DNA of 64,000 nucleotides, from NCBI RefSeq assembly GCF_027587205.1, contig NZ_JAPDOD010000046.1, positions 7,445 to 71,444 on the forward strand, in the 5' to 3' direction. The notes under the pieces are model-generated. The model made no database searches. It had not been told where the DNA came from and saw nothing but the letters and a program-made list of their open reading frames with translations. A program made the position numbers and the translations under genes. This document shows, piece after piece, positions 42,782 to 53,204 of the stretch. Every line of letters begins with the position of its first letter. The stretch's first letter is position 1. The DNA comes from Solirubrobacter ginsenosidimutans (GTDB lineage Bacteria; Actinomycetota; Thermoleophilia; Solirubrobacterales; Solirubrobacteraceae).

Positions 42782-44341
42782 CTAGCCCAGACGGGCGGTG
42801 CGGGTCTTCGACGAGATGCCCGAGAGGATCTCGTTGCCACCGAACTTCGCTTGGAAGCGCACGCGGCTCGCCGTGCGCGTCTTGAAGGAGAACGTCGTCT
42901 TGTACTCGCAGGTGCGCGAGAGCGAGACCCGCTTGGACGAGATCAGCTTGGTGCCGCGCTTGGCGCTGAACGTGATCGTGCCCGAGCAGCCTTGAGAGGG
43001 CGAGACCGGGTCGGGCCGCGTGATCTTGCCGTTGAGGCTGAAGGCATAGGGCGCCTTGCGGTCGCGGCTCGGCTTGAGCGTGAGCGTCATCTCCTTGGCG
43101 GCGAAGCGGCGGACGGTGACCGCGCGCACCGCGCTCGTCGTCTGTCCCGCGCCGTCGAAGGCGACGGCGAGCAGTGTGTTGCGGCCCACGTCGCCCCCGC
43201 GTGGCTGGTAGGCGCAATTGAACGGCGCGGCGACGACCTCGCAGAGCAGGCGGTCGTCGTCGAAGAACTGCACCTTGGCCAGACCGCGGTCGTCCGCGGC
43301 GGTGACGGAGAGCATCGTCGTCGTGTTGGCCGAGAGGGCGGCGCCCGCGCCGGGCGCGCCCCACGCGAGCGTCGGCGCGTGATCGTCGAACGGGCCGCCC
43401 GGGCTCGCCTGGATCTGGACGTTCTCGCAACTGGGCGAGATCACGTCGAGCGTGTCGGCGAGCACGGTGTCGGTGCCGCCGTTGCAGATGACGGTGTCGG
43501 GCGAGCCGTCGCGGGCGTTGATCAGGTCGTCCTGGGGGCCGCCCTCGAGGACGTCCGCGCCCTCGCCGCCGGTGATGACCGCCTTGCCGGAGATGGCGGT
43601 CAGGCGGTTGGCGCGACTGTCGCCCGTGAGCGTGATCGTCTGCGAGGTGTCGACGACGGCGCCCTCGACGTTCTCGACGTCGGTGCCGATCAGGTCGTTC
43701 TCGGGCGGGCCGTCGACCTCCGTGGGCCCGCCGTCGTTCTGGATGCCGTCGAGCGAGAACGCCGCCCCGAAGCGTTTGCCGTAGGACGCGGTGTCGATGC
43801 CGTCGCCGCCGACCATCGTGTCGGTGCCCGTGTTAGGCCGCAGGATGTCGTTGCCGTCGCCGCCGCGCAGCTGGTCGTTGCCGGGGAAGCCGTCGATGTC
43901 GTCGTTGCCCGCGCCGCCGTCGATGCTGTCGCCGCGCAGCCCGCCGACGAGGACGTCGTTGCCGTCTCCGCCCGTGATGATGGCCGGGATCGTCTCCAGG
44001 CCGAAGAAGGTGCCCTGGTCGTCCTGGTATCCGGCCTCGAGGCGGTCGCTCATGTCGCCCGCGTCGAGCGTGGCGCTGTCCACGTTCACGCAGACGTACG
44101 GATTGGTCCCGGTACAGCCGGGCCCGAGCGTGATCGGGTCGTCGTCGCGGCCGGTGCCGTCGAAGCGCTGCACGGTCACCGTGCCGTTCGGGTCCTCGGT
44201 GAACCGCACGTTGCTGACCTTGCCGGGGGCGCCCGTGTAGTGCAGGAGCTTGTTCGCGTCGACGCTCAGGTCAGCCGCCCGCGCGGAAGCGGGCAGCGCG
44301 AGGAGGATCAGTGCGATCGAGACCGCCAGTCGCCGGACCAT
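42782..44341 (-). CDS. Secreted RTX-type calcium-binding repeat protein
   Basis: A 519-residue exported protein: signal peptide (1 to about 23, 'LALPASARA'), a beta-rich N-terminal part, then haemolysin-type nonapeptide repeats between about 115 and 290 ('[20 protein letters not shown]', '[20 protein letters not shown]'), an Ig-like domain and a basic C-terminal domain with cysteines. The repeats bind calcium after export. A type I secretion signal is not evident since a normal signal peptide is present. ATG 44341 is chosen for the signal peptide; TAGGTT on its strand ends 7 bases upstream. Confidence 0.85.
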   Translation of the reverse strand: MVRRLAVSIALILLALPASARAADLSVDANKLLHYTGAPGKVSNVRFTEDPNGTVTVQRFDGTGRDDDPITLGPGCTGTNPYVCVNVDSATLDAGDMSDRLEAGYQDDQGTFFGLETIPAIITGGDGNDVLVGGLRGDSIDGGAGNDDIDGFPGNDQLRGGDGNDILRPNTGTDTMVGGDGIDTASYGKRFGAAFSLDGIQNDGGPTEVDGPPENDLIGTDVENVEGAVVDTSQTITLTGDSRANRLTAISGKAVITGGEGADVLEGGPQDDLINARDGSPDTVICNGGTDTVLADTLDVISPSCENVQIQASPGGPFDDHAPTLAWGAPGAGAALSANTTTMLSVTAADDRGLAKVQFFDDDRLLCEVVAAPFNCAYQPRGGDVGRNTLLAVAFDGAGQTTSAVRAVTVRRFAAKEMTLTLKPSRDRKAPYAFSLNGKITRPDPVSPSQGCSGTITFSAKRGTKLISSKRVSLSRTCEYKTTFSFKTRTASRVRFQAKFGGNEILSGISSKTRTARLG

Positions 44342-44351
44342 CGCGTCAAAC

Positions 44352-45068
44352 CTAGCGGGCGCTCGCGTAGCGCAGGAACAGTTCGTCCTCACTGCGTAAC
44401 ACCCAAGACAACGCGAACCGCGCCGGCGCGGCGAGACGAGGGCCGGCGACGATCGCGGTCTGCGTGCCGTCGCCGGTGAGGAGCGGGCTGAGCGTGAGGA
44501 AGAGCTCGTCGACGAGGCCCGCGGCCAGGAACCCGCCGAACAGCGACGGTCCGCCTTCGCTCAACAGCGCCCGCACGCCTCGCGCGCGGAGGTCGGCCAG
44601 CGCATTCGCCGGCGTGCACTCCTGCAGGCGCACGACCTCGACCGGGGCAGCGACGTCCGGCACCGGGCCCGCGTCGGCCGGGCCGTAGATCACGACCGGC
44701 TGGTCGGGCGCAGCGAACAGCCCCGCCTCCCACGGGATGTCGAAGCGGCGCGAGATCAGGACCGCGAGCGGCGGCGAAGGGCGGCGCGCGGGGGACAACA
44801 GCCGGGCGTAGCCTTCGGCGCGCACCGTGCCGGGGCCGATCAGGACCGCGTCGGCGACGGTGCGCAGCCCGAGCAGCATCTCGAGGTCGCCGTCGCCGCC
44901 CAGGGGCCGCGAGCTGCCGTCGATGGTCGCCCGCCCGTCCACCGACTCGACGAAGTTGAAGAACACGTACGGGCGCGCGTCACCCGCGCGTGACGCCAGG
45001 TCGGCCTCCGCCAGCAGCTCGGCGGCCGAGAACGTCCCGCCGCCGGTCAGGCGCTCAAAGGACGACAT
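44352..45068 (-). CDS. RibD C-terminal/dihydrofolate reductase-like reductase
   Basis: A 238-residue protein with one RibD_C domain: 'FFNFVESVDGRATI' (substrate strand), 'DGDLEMLLGLRTVADAVLIG' (typical of the pyrimidine reductase group), 'ALLSEGGPSLFGGFLAAGLV' (NADPH-binding loop) and 'DELFLTLSPLLTG'. There is no deaminase half and no other riboflavin gene near, so the substrate may differ from the riboflavin intermediate. Its start (ATG 45068) overlaps the end of tag by 14 bases. Confidence 0.85.
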   Translation of the reverse strand: MSSFERLTGGGTFSAAELLAEADLASRAGDARPYVFFNFVESVDGRATIDGSSRPLGGDGDLEMLLGLRTVADAVLIGPGTVRAEGYARLLSPARRPSPPLAVLISRRFDIPWEAGLFAAPDQPVVIYGPADAGPVPDVAAPVEVVRLQECTPANALADLRARGVRALLSEGGPSLFGGFLAAGLVDELFLTLSPLLTGDGTQTAIVAGPRLAAPARFALSWVLRSEDELFLRYASAR

Positions 45069-45621
45069 GGCAGCCCTCGAAGTGGTCATCGACCAGTCCG
45101 CAGGCCTGCATCATCGCGTAGGCGGTGGTGGGGCCGACGAAGCGGAAGCCCTCCTTCTTCAACGCCTTGGCCAGTGCCTTGGACTCGGGCGTCGACGCCG
45201 CGAGCTCCGCCAGGCCGCGGCGCCGCGACGGCCGCGGCTCGGGCGCGAAGGACCAGATCAGGTCGGTCAGGTTCACGTCCAGCGCCGCCCGCGCATTCGC
45301 GATCGCCGCCTCGATCTTCAGGCGATTGCGGACGATCCCCGCATCGGCCATCAGCCGCGCCACGTCATCCTCGCCGAACTCCGCCACCCGCGAGATCTCG
45401 AACCCCGCGAACGCCGCGCGGAAGTTCTCGCGCTTGCGCAGGATCGTGATCCACGCCAAACCGGACTGGAAGGCCTCCAGCGTCATCCGCTCGTACAGGC
45501 CCTGGTCGGTCTTCACCGGCCGGCCCCACTCCTCGTCGTGGTAGGCGATGTACTCGGCCGCGGAGACCGACCAGGCGCAGCGCAGGAGTCCGTCGGGGCC
45601 TTCGGCCAGTGCGTCGCTCAC
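45055..45621 (-). CDS. tag: DNA-3-methyladenine glycosylase I
   Basis: A 188-residue TagA enzyme that excises 3-methyladenine from DNA. Family marks are 'RCAWSVSAAEYIAYHDEEWG' (first zinc Cys and His), 'LEAFQSGLAWITILRKRENF' (base pocket), 'FRFVGPTTAYAMMQACGLVD' and the closing 'DHFEGC' with the second zinc His and Cys. The GTG start has TATAAC 10 bases upstream on its strand. The RibD-like gene follows with overlap. Confidence 0.95.
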   Translation of the reverse strand: MSDALAEGPDGLLRCAWSVSAAEYIAYHDEEWGRPVKTDQGLYERMTLEAFQSGLAWITILRKRENFRAAFAGFEISRVAEFGEDDVARLMADAGIVRNRLKIEAAIANARAALDVNLTDLIWSFAPEPRPSRRRGLAELAASTPESKALAKALKKEGFRFVGPTTAYAMMQACGLVDDHFEGCHVVL

Positions 45622-45631
45622 GTCGCGGCAC

Positions 45632-45641
45632 GTTATAGGCT
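45632..45641. promoter_or_regulatory. Overlapping divergent -10 elements for tag and the 45651 gene
   Basis: The sequence gttataggct reads TATAAC on the minus strand (10 bases before the tag GTG) and TAGGCT on the plus strand (9 bases before ATG 45651). The two boxes share two bases. Confidence 0.4.
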
Positions 45642-45650
45642 CGCGATTGG

Positions 45651-46109
45651 ATGAACCTCAGCCGCCTCGGACGCGGGGAACTCCTCGCCGTGCTCGGCGG
45701 CCTCTTGCTCGCCATCGGTGTGTTCCTGCCGTGGTACGGCACCAATCCGGACAATCGCAACGCCAACCTCGACGGCGCGAGCGGGACGTTCTCCTGCTGG
45801 GAGGCGCACCCGATCCTGCGCTGGCTGCTGCTCGCCGCGGCGCTCGCGCCGCTGATCCTGGCCTGGATCATCCTGCGCGATCACCAGCTCTCGTGGCCGC
45901 GCGGTGAGATGACCGCCGTGGTGGGGATGATCGCCCTTGTGCTCGTGCTCTACGTCGGCCTCGTCGACCGGCCCGGGGAACCTTCGGGTCAGATCTCGCT
46001 GAAGTACGGGTGGTTCGTCGCGCTGCTGGGCATCGCGGCGATCATCGTCGGCGGGGCCATGCGCGCGGGCGGCACCGAACGACCACGAAAGCCCCCAGGA
46101 GTCCTATGA
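45651..46109 (+). CDS. Four-helix membrane protein of unknown function
   Basis: A 152-residue protein with four predicted membrane helices: about 10-28 ('LLAVLGGLLLAIGVFLPWYG'), 57-75, 88-105 and 120-138. An external loop after helix 1 contains one Cys. The pattern 'GVFLPWY' occurs in many small actinobacterial membrane proteins. It precedes glpX with a 4-base overlap (ATGA), so it is translated from the same message, but a link to sugar metabolism is not established. Confidence 0.7.
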   Translation: MNLSRLGRGELLAVLGGLLLAIGVFLPWYGTNPDNRNANLDGASGTFSCWEAHPILRWLLLAAALAPLILAWIILRDHQLSWPRGEMTAVVGMIALVLVLYVGLVDRPGEPSGQISLKYGWFVALLGIAAIIVGGAMRAGGTERPRKPPGVL

Positions 46110-47106
46110 CCGCCCCACGCGAAGACATGCCGCCGGACCGCAACCTCGCGCTCGAGCTCGTGCGCGTGACCGAGGCCGCCGCCCTGCAGGCCGCCCGCTA
46201 CGTCGGCATGGGCGACAAGGAGGCCGCCGACCAGGCCGCCGTCGACGGCATGCACGCCGTCCTGCACACGATCCACATGGATGGCGTCGTGGTGATCGGC
46301 GAGGGCGAGAAGGACGAGGCCCCGATGCTCGCCAACGGCGAGATCGTCGGCGACGGCACCCCGCCGCACGTCGACATCGCGGTCGACCCGCTCGACGGCA
46401 CCCGCCTCACCGCCCAGGGCCGGCCCAACGCCGTGGCCGTGATCGCGCTGTCCGAGCGCGGGACGATGTGGGACCCGGGTCCTGTGTTCTACATGGAGAA
46501 GATGGCGGCCGGCGACGGGTTGGTCGACCTGCTGGACTTCGACCGCCCGCTCGGCAAGACCGTCGAGCTGATCGCCGAGCGCCGCGGCGTCGAGGTGCGC
46601 GACGTGATGGTCGTCGTGCTCGACCGTCCGCGCCACGAGGAAGGGATCAAGGCGATCCGCGACGCGGGCGCGCGGGTGCGGCTGATCACCGACGGCGACG
46701 TCGCCGGCGCGCTGATGGCCGCCGCGCCGGACCGCTCCGTGGACCTGCTGTGGGGGATCGGCGGCACGCCGGAGGGCGTGATCACCGCCGCGGCACTGAA
46801 GTGCTACGGCGGCGGGATGATCGGGCGCCTGCGCCCGCAGGGCGACGAGGAACGCCAGAAAGCCGCGGCGGCGGGGTATGACGTGGACAAGGTGATGACC
46901 CACGATGACCTGGTCAAGGGCGAGAACTGCTTCTTCAGCGCCACCGGCGTGACCGACGGCGACATGCTCGCGGGCGTGCACTACGAGGGCACGCGCGGCG
47001 CGACCACCGAGTCGCTCGTGATGCGCTCGCGCTCGGGGACGGTGCGCCGGATCGCCTCCCGCCACGACCGAACCAAGCTGCGCGAGCTGACGGGCTACCG
47101 GCTGGG

Positions 47107-47110
<4 letters not shown>
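46106..47110 (+). CDS. glpX: Class II fructose-1,6-bisphosphatase
   Basis: A 334-residue GlpX phosphatase, the gluconeogenic step from fructose 1,6-bisphosphate to fructose 6-phosphate. Family motifs are 'VVVIGEGEKDEAPML' (metal ligands), 'VDPLDGT' (lithium-sensitive phosphatase core), and 'GIGGTPEGVITAAALKC'. The ATG at 46106 overlaps the upstream stop by 4 bases and is preceded by CAGGAG. The esterase gene follows, again with an ATGA overlap. Confidence 0.95.
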
Positions 47111-48114
<1,004 letters not shown>

Positions 48115-48783
48115 GCGCGGCGACGCCCTGCCAAGGCGTGTCGCCGACGTTGACCGGCCGCTTGCTCGTGCCGTCGCGGTTGGCGTAGCGCCCGACCGCG
48201 GACTCCTCGAGCTGCAGCTTGGCCAGCGAGCGCAGGAACCCGTGCGTCACCAGCACGTGGATCCGCGACTGGGTCTGGACGTAGACCCAGCGCGCCACCC
48301 ACGTCGCGATCGCCGGATAGAAGTTCGCGATCTCGACCTCGACGTGCACCCGCGCGTAGCCCTGGCGGTCGGACTCCATCCGCTTGACGTCGATCTCGAG
48401 GTAGCCCTCGTTGCGCTTGGAGACGAGCAGGCCGTCCTGGATCCGCCACTGCACGATCCCGCGGTCGCCCGAGATGTCGTACTCGGGCGCGTGGAAGCGC
48501 AGGAGCACGAGCGGGCGGGCGATCACCACGACGGCGCGCTCCTCGTCGGTGTAGGTGACGCGGATGATCCCGAGCGTCACGCGCGAGAGGTACTTCCAGT
48601 AGGTGCGGGCGAGCCGCTCGAGGTTGTTCGGCTTCCACAGCTCGATCAGGTCGTCCTCGGGCATGTCGACGTTCGCCGCCTGGATCGAGCGGACCGCGCC
48701 GCTTGAGTCCATGACGGTGTGCTCCTCCGGATCGGCCAGGACCGCGTTGGCGATCCGGCGTTCCCCCTGGCGGTTGAGCAGCT

Positions 48784-49656
48784 TCACCCGAGCGCCGCCT
48801 TGACGGCTTCCTCGAAGCCCAGCGGCTGATCGTTGAGGCCCGCCGGCGGATCGCGCTCCACGATCATCTCCGCGCCCAGGCCGTCGACGAGCGGCTTGAT
48901 CAGCCCGTAGGAGACCGGGGTCACGAGGGCGACCCAGTAGGACGACAAGCGCGGCGTGAGCACGGGGACTCGGATGACGAGCGGGGGTCGGCGACCCATG
49001 AGCGGTGCGGCGCGGCGCATCATCTCACGATAGGTCAGCACCTCGGAGCCGCCTAGCTGCAGCTCGTCCGGCGCGTGCTCGCGCTCGGCCACGTCCGCCA
49101 GCGCCCGCACGACGTCGCTGAGCGCGATCGGCTGGGTCTTGGTGTCCAGCCAGCGCGGCACGATCATCACCGGCAGCCGCTTGACGAGGTGCTCGAGGAT
49201 GTCGTAGGAGGCGCTGCCGGGGCCGATGATCATCGCCGCGCGCACGTAGACGAGGCGGTCCGCGAGCCGGGCGCGCAGCAGTTGCGCCACCTCGTGGCGG
49301 CTGCGCAGGTGCTCGGAGTCCTCCGAGCCGAGGCCGCCGAGATAGATGACGCGTTCGACGTCGGCGCCGGCCGCCGCCTCGGCGAAGTTGACCGCCGCCT
49401 GGCGGTCCTTGGCGGCGAAGTCCCCGCCTGACCCCATCGAGTGCACGAGGTAGTACGCCGTCTTGACGCCGGCGAGCGCCTCGGGCAGCCCCTGCCCGGA
49501 CAGCACGTCGCCCGTGCGCGCGTCGCCGGCGCCCGCGCCACGGCGGCTGAGGGTCCGGATCGCATGCCCGCGGGCCTGCAGGATCTCGACCAGTCGGCCG
49601 CCGACGTAGCCCGTCGCGCCGGTGATGAGGATGGGATCGGGTTCGCGCACGGACAA
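48784..49656 (-). CDS. NAD(P)-binding SDR/NmrA-like protein
   Basis: A 290-residue atypical extended SDR: 'ILITGATGYVGGRLVEILQA' dinucleotide loop, 'LSRRGAGAGDARTGDVL', 'ERVIYLGGLGSED', 'YVRAAMIIGPGSASYDI'. The classic YxxxK is replaced by a variant, as in NmrA/complex-I-assembly-like proteins, so it may sense redox state rather than catalyse. Starts at TTG 49656 or GTG 49650. It diverges from the MerR-DICT gene across a 66-base gap with palindromes. Confidence 0.85.
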   Translation of the reverse strand: MSVREPDPILITGATGYVGGRLVEILQARGHAIRTLSRRGAGAGDARTGDVLSGQGLPEALAGVKTAYYLVHSMGSGGDFAAKDRQAAVNFAEAAAGADVERVIYLGGLGSEDSEHLRSRHEVAQLLRARLADRLVYVRAAMIIGPGSASYDILEHLVKRLPVMIVPRWLDTKTQPIALSDVVRALADVAEREHAPDELQLGGSEVLTYREMMRRAAPLMGRRPPLVIRVPVLTPRLSSYWVALVTPVSYGLIKPLVDGLGAEMIVERDPPAGLNDQPLGFEEAVKAALG

Positions 49657-49713
49657 CCGCTACCCGGCAGCGGCTCCGGGAATCCGGATTGGGCGCAGCG
49701 CCGTACGTTGTCC
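49651..49713. promoter_or_regulatory. Palindromes between the divergent SDR and MerR-DICT genes
   Basis: AATCCGGATT (49681-49690) is a perfect 10-bp palindrome near the middle of the gap, and GGACAAC (49651-49657) is mirrored by GTTGTCC (49707-49713) at equal distance on each side. MerR proteins normally bind a single palindrome in the spacer of a divergent promoter, which fits the central one. Confidence 0.45.
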
Positions 49714-49722
49714 GGGCCGTAG

Positions 49723-50565
49723 ATGAAGAAGCTGGCGATCAAGGACCTGTCCGAACAGACCGGCGTAGCCGCCGGCACCATCCGCATGTGGGAACAGCGG
49801 TACGGCTTCCCCGAACCCGCGCGCACGGCGGCCGGCTACCGGGTCTACACCGAGCAGGATGTCGTCGCGCTGCGCCGCGTGGTCGCCTATCGCAGCCGCG
49901 GCCTCTCCGTGCCCGCCGCGCTCGAGCGGGCGCGGTCGCTGGAGGGGGAGACCGACCGCCCGTCGATCTTCGCCGCGCTCGCCGCCGGCGGCACCCCGGT
50001 GCGCCCGCAGAAGCTGCGCCGGCCGACGCTGATCGCGATCTCGCGGGCGATCGAGGAGGAGGCGATGGCGCGCGCGGCCGGGCCGGTGGTGATCGGCGCG
50101 TTCCAGTCCGAGCGCAACTACCGCGCGGTCGAGCACCGCTACCGGCGGCTGGCGAACGTCGCCGACGCCGTGGGCGTCTTCGCCGACTTCGAGCAGTCGT
50201 CCACCGAGGACGAGAACGTGCCCGCCGAGATCTCGATCGGCACCGGCGAGGCGCTCGGCCACGAGTGGGCCGTGATCGTCGACGCGCCCGGCTACGCGGC
50301 CTGCCTCGTGGGGTGGGAGACGCCGAGCAGCAACGGCGAGCGGGTCTTCGAGGCGGTGTGGACGATGGACGCGCCCGTCGTCCGCCGCGCCGCTCAGGTG
50401 GGCGCCGCGATCGCCTCGCGCAGCGCGCCGGAGTGGTCCGAGCGCCTGCTCAACATCCTCGCCGACCGCCCGCTGGCCGTCGAGGCGCCGACCCCGGGCC
50501 TGACCGCGCTGACGAACCGCATGATCGGCTACCTCGACGCTACGGGCGCGGGATTCGATCGATGA
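49723..50565 (+). CDS. MerR-family regulator with DICT sensory domain
   Basis: A 280-residue regulator: MerR winged helix (3-70; 'LAIKDLSEQTGVAAGTIRMW', 'YRVYTEQDVVALRRVVAY'), a linker, and a DICT domain (about 100-230; 'LIAISRAIEEEAMARAAGPV', 'VIGAFQSERNYRAVEHRYRR'). DICT domains are found next to diguanylate cyclases and two-component proteins and are thought to sense a small signal, possibly light-related. It likely controls itself and the divergent SDR gene. The 3' end overlaps the convergent small gene by 26 bases. Confidence 0.9.
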   Translation: MKKLAIKDLSEQTGVAAGTIRMWEQRYGFPEPARTAAGYRVYTEQDVVALRRVVAYRSRGLSVPAALERARSLEGETDRPSIFAALAAGGTPVRPQKLRRPTLIAISRAIEEEAMARAAGPVVIGAFQSERNYRAVEHRYRRLANVADAVGVFADFEQSSTEDENVPAEISIGTGEALGHEWAVIVDAPGYAACLVGWETPSSNGERVFEAVWTMDAPVVRRAAQVGAAIASRSAPEWSERLLNILADRPLAVEAPTPGLTALTNRMIGYLDATGAGFDR

Positions 50566-50926
50566 TCGTCCGCTTGAGGACCTGACCGCCCACGACGAGG
50601 CCCATCTGGGCGAGCTCACCCGCCGCGCGGATCGTGGTCGTGACGAGCTCGGTACCCGTGGGTGCGCCGATCGGCCTCGGCGGCGGTGCGTCCGTCACCC
50701 GTGCGTGACGCAGCTCCGGGCAACCGGGCGAAACGGCCTCCGGGCCGTGGCTCGCCGCGGGCTTGGCCTTCGCCCGCGGCTTCGCGGCCGCGCCGGCGGC
50801 GCGCTTCGGAGCGGCCTTGCCGCGCGGCCGGCCGATCCGTTCGGGGCGGCTCGCCGGAAGCGTCGCGAGCACGCCTTCGGGGTCGCGCTTGGCATTCGTT
50901 TTCCGCTTGGGAGCTCTATCGGCCAT
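50540..50926 (-). CDS. Small basic protein with Ala/Lys-rich N-terminus, unknown function
   Basis: A 128-residue protein. Residues 1-60 are Lys/Arg/Ala/Pro-rich with 'RIGRPRGKAAPKRAAGAAAK', reminiscent of AT-hook or histone-like tails; the last 40 residues ('GTELVTTTIRAAGELAQMGL' and 'VLKRTIIDRIPRP') are a likely conserved amphipathic helix. ATG 50926 is chosen since the N-terminal extension upstream has no such character. DNA binding is inference. It converges on the MerR-DICT gene and diverges from rpoD. Confidence 0.6.
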   Translation of the reverse strand: MADRAPKRKTNAKRDPEGVLATLPASRPERIGRPRGKAAPKRAAGAAAKPRAKAKPAASHGPEAVSPGCPELRHARVTDAPPPRPIGAPTGTELVTTTIRAAGELAQMGLVVGGQVLKRTIIDRIPRP

Positions 50927-51071
50927 CGCTCGACGAGTGTACGCCTGGATCGTGCGGGCCTCGCGTGCGATCATTGCTTTACAGACCGCCCCACCGCATC
51001 GCGCATCGCCGCGCAGCGCCGGATATCGGACCGGCCACAAACTGCGGGTGGAAGTCGGCAATCGCAGCGCC

Positions 51072-51077
51072 TAGACT
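51072..51077 (+). promoter_or_regulatory. Candidate -10 for rpoD with long leader
   Basis: TAGACT lies 112 bases before the rpoD ATG at 51190, so if used the leader is about 105 bases long, unlike the leaderless arrangement of many neighbours. No known leader motif was recognised in 51084-51189. Confidence 0.35.
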
Positions 51078-51189
51078 CAGCCTCGACGGCCGTGGGGGAG
51101 GGTGGTCCAATCGCCCTACCGCAGGACCGCCAGGCACTACATATCCAGAAAGGCCGGCTCTCACAGAGCCTCGCTAGAACGGGACATCC

Positions 51190-52290
51190 ATGTCTGTTGT
51201 GGATCTGCAAGAACTCGAAGAAGTCAAAGGGCTGATCCTCAAGGGTCAGCAGGTCGGCGTCCTCACGTTCGCTGAGATCACGACCGCGCTGTCCGAACAG
51301 GACATCGACGAGGGCGACCTCGAGGAACTGCACGCGTTCTTCGAGCGGTCCGAGATCGAGCTGGTCGAAGAGATCGACCCGGCCCTCGCGGCCGGGCAGG
51401 AAGATCGCGCGCCGGACAAGCGCGGTCGTCGCAAGGCGAAGGCGACGATCGATCTCAAGCCGGACATGACGACCGATTCCCTTCAGCTGTTCCTGAAGGA
51501 CATCGGCAAGGTACGCCTGCTCACCGCGCAGGAAGAGGTAGACCTCGCTCGCCGGATCGAGCGCGGCGACCTCGACGCCAAGCAGAAGATGGTCGAGTCC
51601 AACCTCCGGCTCGTCGTCTCCATCGCGAAGAACTACCGCAACCAAGGTTTGCCGTTCCTGGATCTGATCCAGGAGGGGACGCTCGGTCTCGTTCGCGCAG
51701 CGGAGAAGTTCGATTACCGCAAGGGCTTCAAGTTCTCGACCTACGCGACGTGGTGGATCCGCCAGGCCATCGCTCGCGCTCTCGCCGACAAGGCCCGGAC
51801 CATTCGCATCCCGGTCCACGTCGTCGAGAAGCTCAACAAGATCGGCCGCGCCGAGCGCAAGCTCGTCACCGAGCTCGGCCGTGAGCCCACCCCCGAGGAG
51901 ATCGCCGAAGTCACCGGCATCGATCCGGAGGAGGTCGACTCGATCAAGCGCTCCGCCCAGGCGCCTGTTTCGCTCGAGAAGCCGGTCGGCGACGAGGAGG
52001 AGTCGGAGTTCGGTCAGTTCATCGCTGACGAGCGCGCCGAGTCCCCCTACGAGCGGGCCGCCGAGATCCTCACCAAGGAAGCGCTGCGCGAAGCATTGGA
52101 GAACCTCTCCTACCGCGAGCGCCGCGTCCTCGAGTTGCGGTACGGCCTCGGCGGGGAGCACCCGCGCACGCTCGACGAGGTCGGGCGCACGTTCAACGTG
52201 ACGCGCGAGCGCATCCGCCAGATCGAGAACCAGTCGCTGAAGAAGCTCCAGAGCCTCGCGGAAGCCCAGAAGCTCCGCGATGTCGCTTAG
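51190..52290 (+). CDS. rpoD: Primary sigma factor (RpoD/SigA group)
   Basis: A 366-residue sigma-70. It has a short N-terminal region 1.1 ('LKGQQVGVLTFAEITTALSE'), region 1.2 ('DSLQLFLKDIGKVRLLTAQE'), region 2 ('LRLVVSIAKNYRNQGLPFLD', 'KFSTYATWWIRQAIARALAD' with the aromatic melting residues and -10 contacts), region 3, and region 4.2 ('LDEVGRTFNVTRERIRQIEN') for the -35. Length is near that of compact housekeeping sigmas. It directs most transcription. The stop overlaps that of the convergent gene by 4 bases (TTAG). Confidence 0.96.
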   Translation: MSVVDLQELEEVKGLILKGQQVGVLTFAEITTALSEQDIDEGDLEELHAFFERSEIELVEEIDPALAAGQEDRAPDKRGRRKAKATIDLKPDMTTDSLQLFLKDIGKVRLLTAQEEVDLARRIERGDLDAKQKMVESNLRLVVSIAKNYRNQGLPFLDLIQEGTLGLVRAAEKFDYRKGFKFSTYATWWIRQAIARALADKARTIRIPVHVVEKLNKIGRAERKLVTELGREPTPEEIAEVTGIDPEEVDSIKRSAQAPVSLEKPVGDEEESEFGQFIADERAESPYERAAEILTKEALREALENLSYRERRVLELRYGLGGEHPRTLDEVGRTFNVTRERIRQIENQSLKKLQSLAEAQKLRDVA

Positions 52291-52649
52291 CTGAGCGGTT
52301 CGTAGCAGTCGTAGGTCGCGTGGCGGAAGATCCTTCCGTCACGCACCTGCGTGAAGGTCGCGATGTGCGCCGTCAGCTCCTGACCCGTCGCGGCCATGGT
52401 TCCGTGCCACGTCGCGCGCGCCGCGATCCTGTCGCCGCTCTCAAGCACCTCGTGCACGTCGTAGCGTTGATCTGAGAGCAGGCCCTTGCCGCGGGCGAAC
52501 GCCTCGCGTGCCTGCGCGAGGTCGCGCTCGGTGCCCTGGCGGTTGATCGCGTTCGGTAGCTCTGAGATGCGCGCGTCCGGATGCAGGAGGTTCGCGAGCG
52601 CGGGCTCGTCGAAGCGCGCGGCGGCGGCGAAGAAGTCATGGAGTATCAT
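52287..52649 (-). CDS. SnoaL/NTF2-like domain protein
   Basis: A 120-residue alpha+beta barrel protein: 'FFAAAARFDEPALANLLHPD', 'DVHEVLESGDRIAARATWHG' and 'FTQVRDGRIFRHATYDCYEP' are typical of the SnoaL-like family of polyketide cyclases, isomerases and binding proteins. ATG 52649 is only 6 bases from the divergent MarR ATG at 52656, so both starts lie in one operator region. It is the obvious target of that MarR. Confidence 0.8.
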   Translation of the reverse strand: MILHDFFAAAARFDEPALANLLHPDARISELPNAINRQGTERDLAQAREAFARGKGLLSDQRYDVHEVLESGDRIAARATWHGTMAATGQELTAHIATFTQVRDGRIFRHATYDCYEPLS

Positions 52650-52651
52650 GG

Positions 52652-52675
52652 AACCATGGTTACACAACCTGGGTT
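52652..52675. promoter_or_regulatory. Tandem MarR operators over the divergent starts
   Basis: AACCATGGTT (52652-52661, containing the MarR ATG) and AACCTGGGTT (52666-52675) share the form AACC-NN-GGTT, each followed by ACAY, and are 14 bases apart. The MarR -10-like TATCAT (52644-52649) lies directly upstream. Binding would block both genes at their first codons. Confidence 0.55.
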
Positions 52676-53138
52676 ACATGACAACGACCTCGTGCTCTGG
52701 ACCCAGTTGCTGGGCGAGGTGCTCAACGCCGAGATCCTCGAGCGATTGCGCGCCGAGCACCCGCGGGTCCGCTACTCGCACGGGTTCCTGATCCAGCAGC
52801 TCGTCGAGGGGCCGCGGCCGATCGGCGAGATCGCCGAGAACCTGGGCGTGACCTCGCAGGCGGTGTCGAAGGCGGTGCGCGAGCTCGAGGCGCTCGGCTA
52901 CGTCGAGCGCTGGAGCGATCCGGGAGACGGGCGGGTGCGCCGCGTGGCGCTGACCGACAGCGGGCGGGCGCTGCTCGAGGCGGGGCGTGCCATCCGGGCG
53001 GCGCTCAACGCCGAGCTGGCGGGCGTGCTGGGCGCCGAGCGCGCCGCGGCCGCCGCGAGCACGCTCAAGGCGGCGCTTCAGGCACGCGGCGCGATGCCCG
53101 CCGTCTCGGCCCGCCGGCTCTCACCGTCGGAGCTCTGA
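52656..53138 (+). CDS. MarR-family regulator
   Basis: A 160-residue winged-helix protein: 'YSHGFLIQQLVEGPRPIGEI', recognition helix 'GVTSQAVSKAVRELEALGYV' and wing 'DPGDGRVRRVALTD'. ATG 52656 fits the family start; the upstream extension is antisense to the SnoaL gene. It probably represses itself and the divergent SnoaL-like gene through the AACC-NN-GGTT sites. The ligand is unknown. Confidence 0.9.
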   Translation: MVTQPGLHDNDLVLWTQLLGEVLNAEILERLRAEHPRVRYSHGFLIQQLVEGPRPIGEIAENLGVTSQAVSKAVRELEALGYVERWSDPGDGRVRRVALTDSGRALLEAGRAIRAALNAELAGVLGAERAAAAASTLKAALQARGAMPAVSARRLSPSEL

Positions 53139-53204
53139 CGTCATGGGGCGAGGACCCCAGCCGTCCTCAAGAGGCACATAAGACGCGCCGATGACCACGG
53201 TTGT

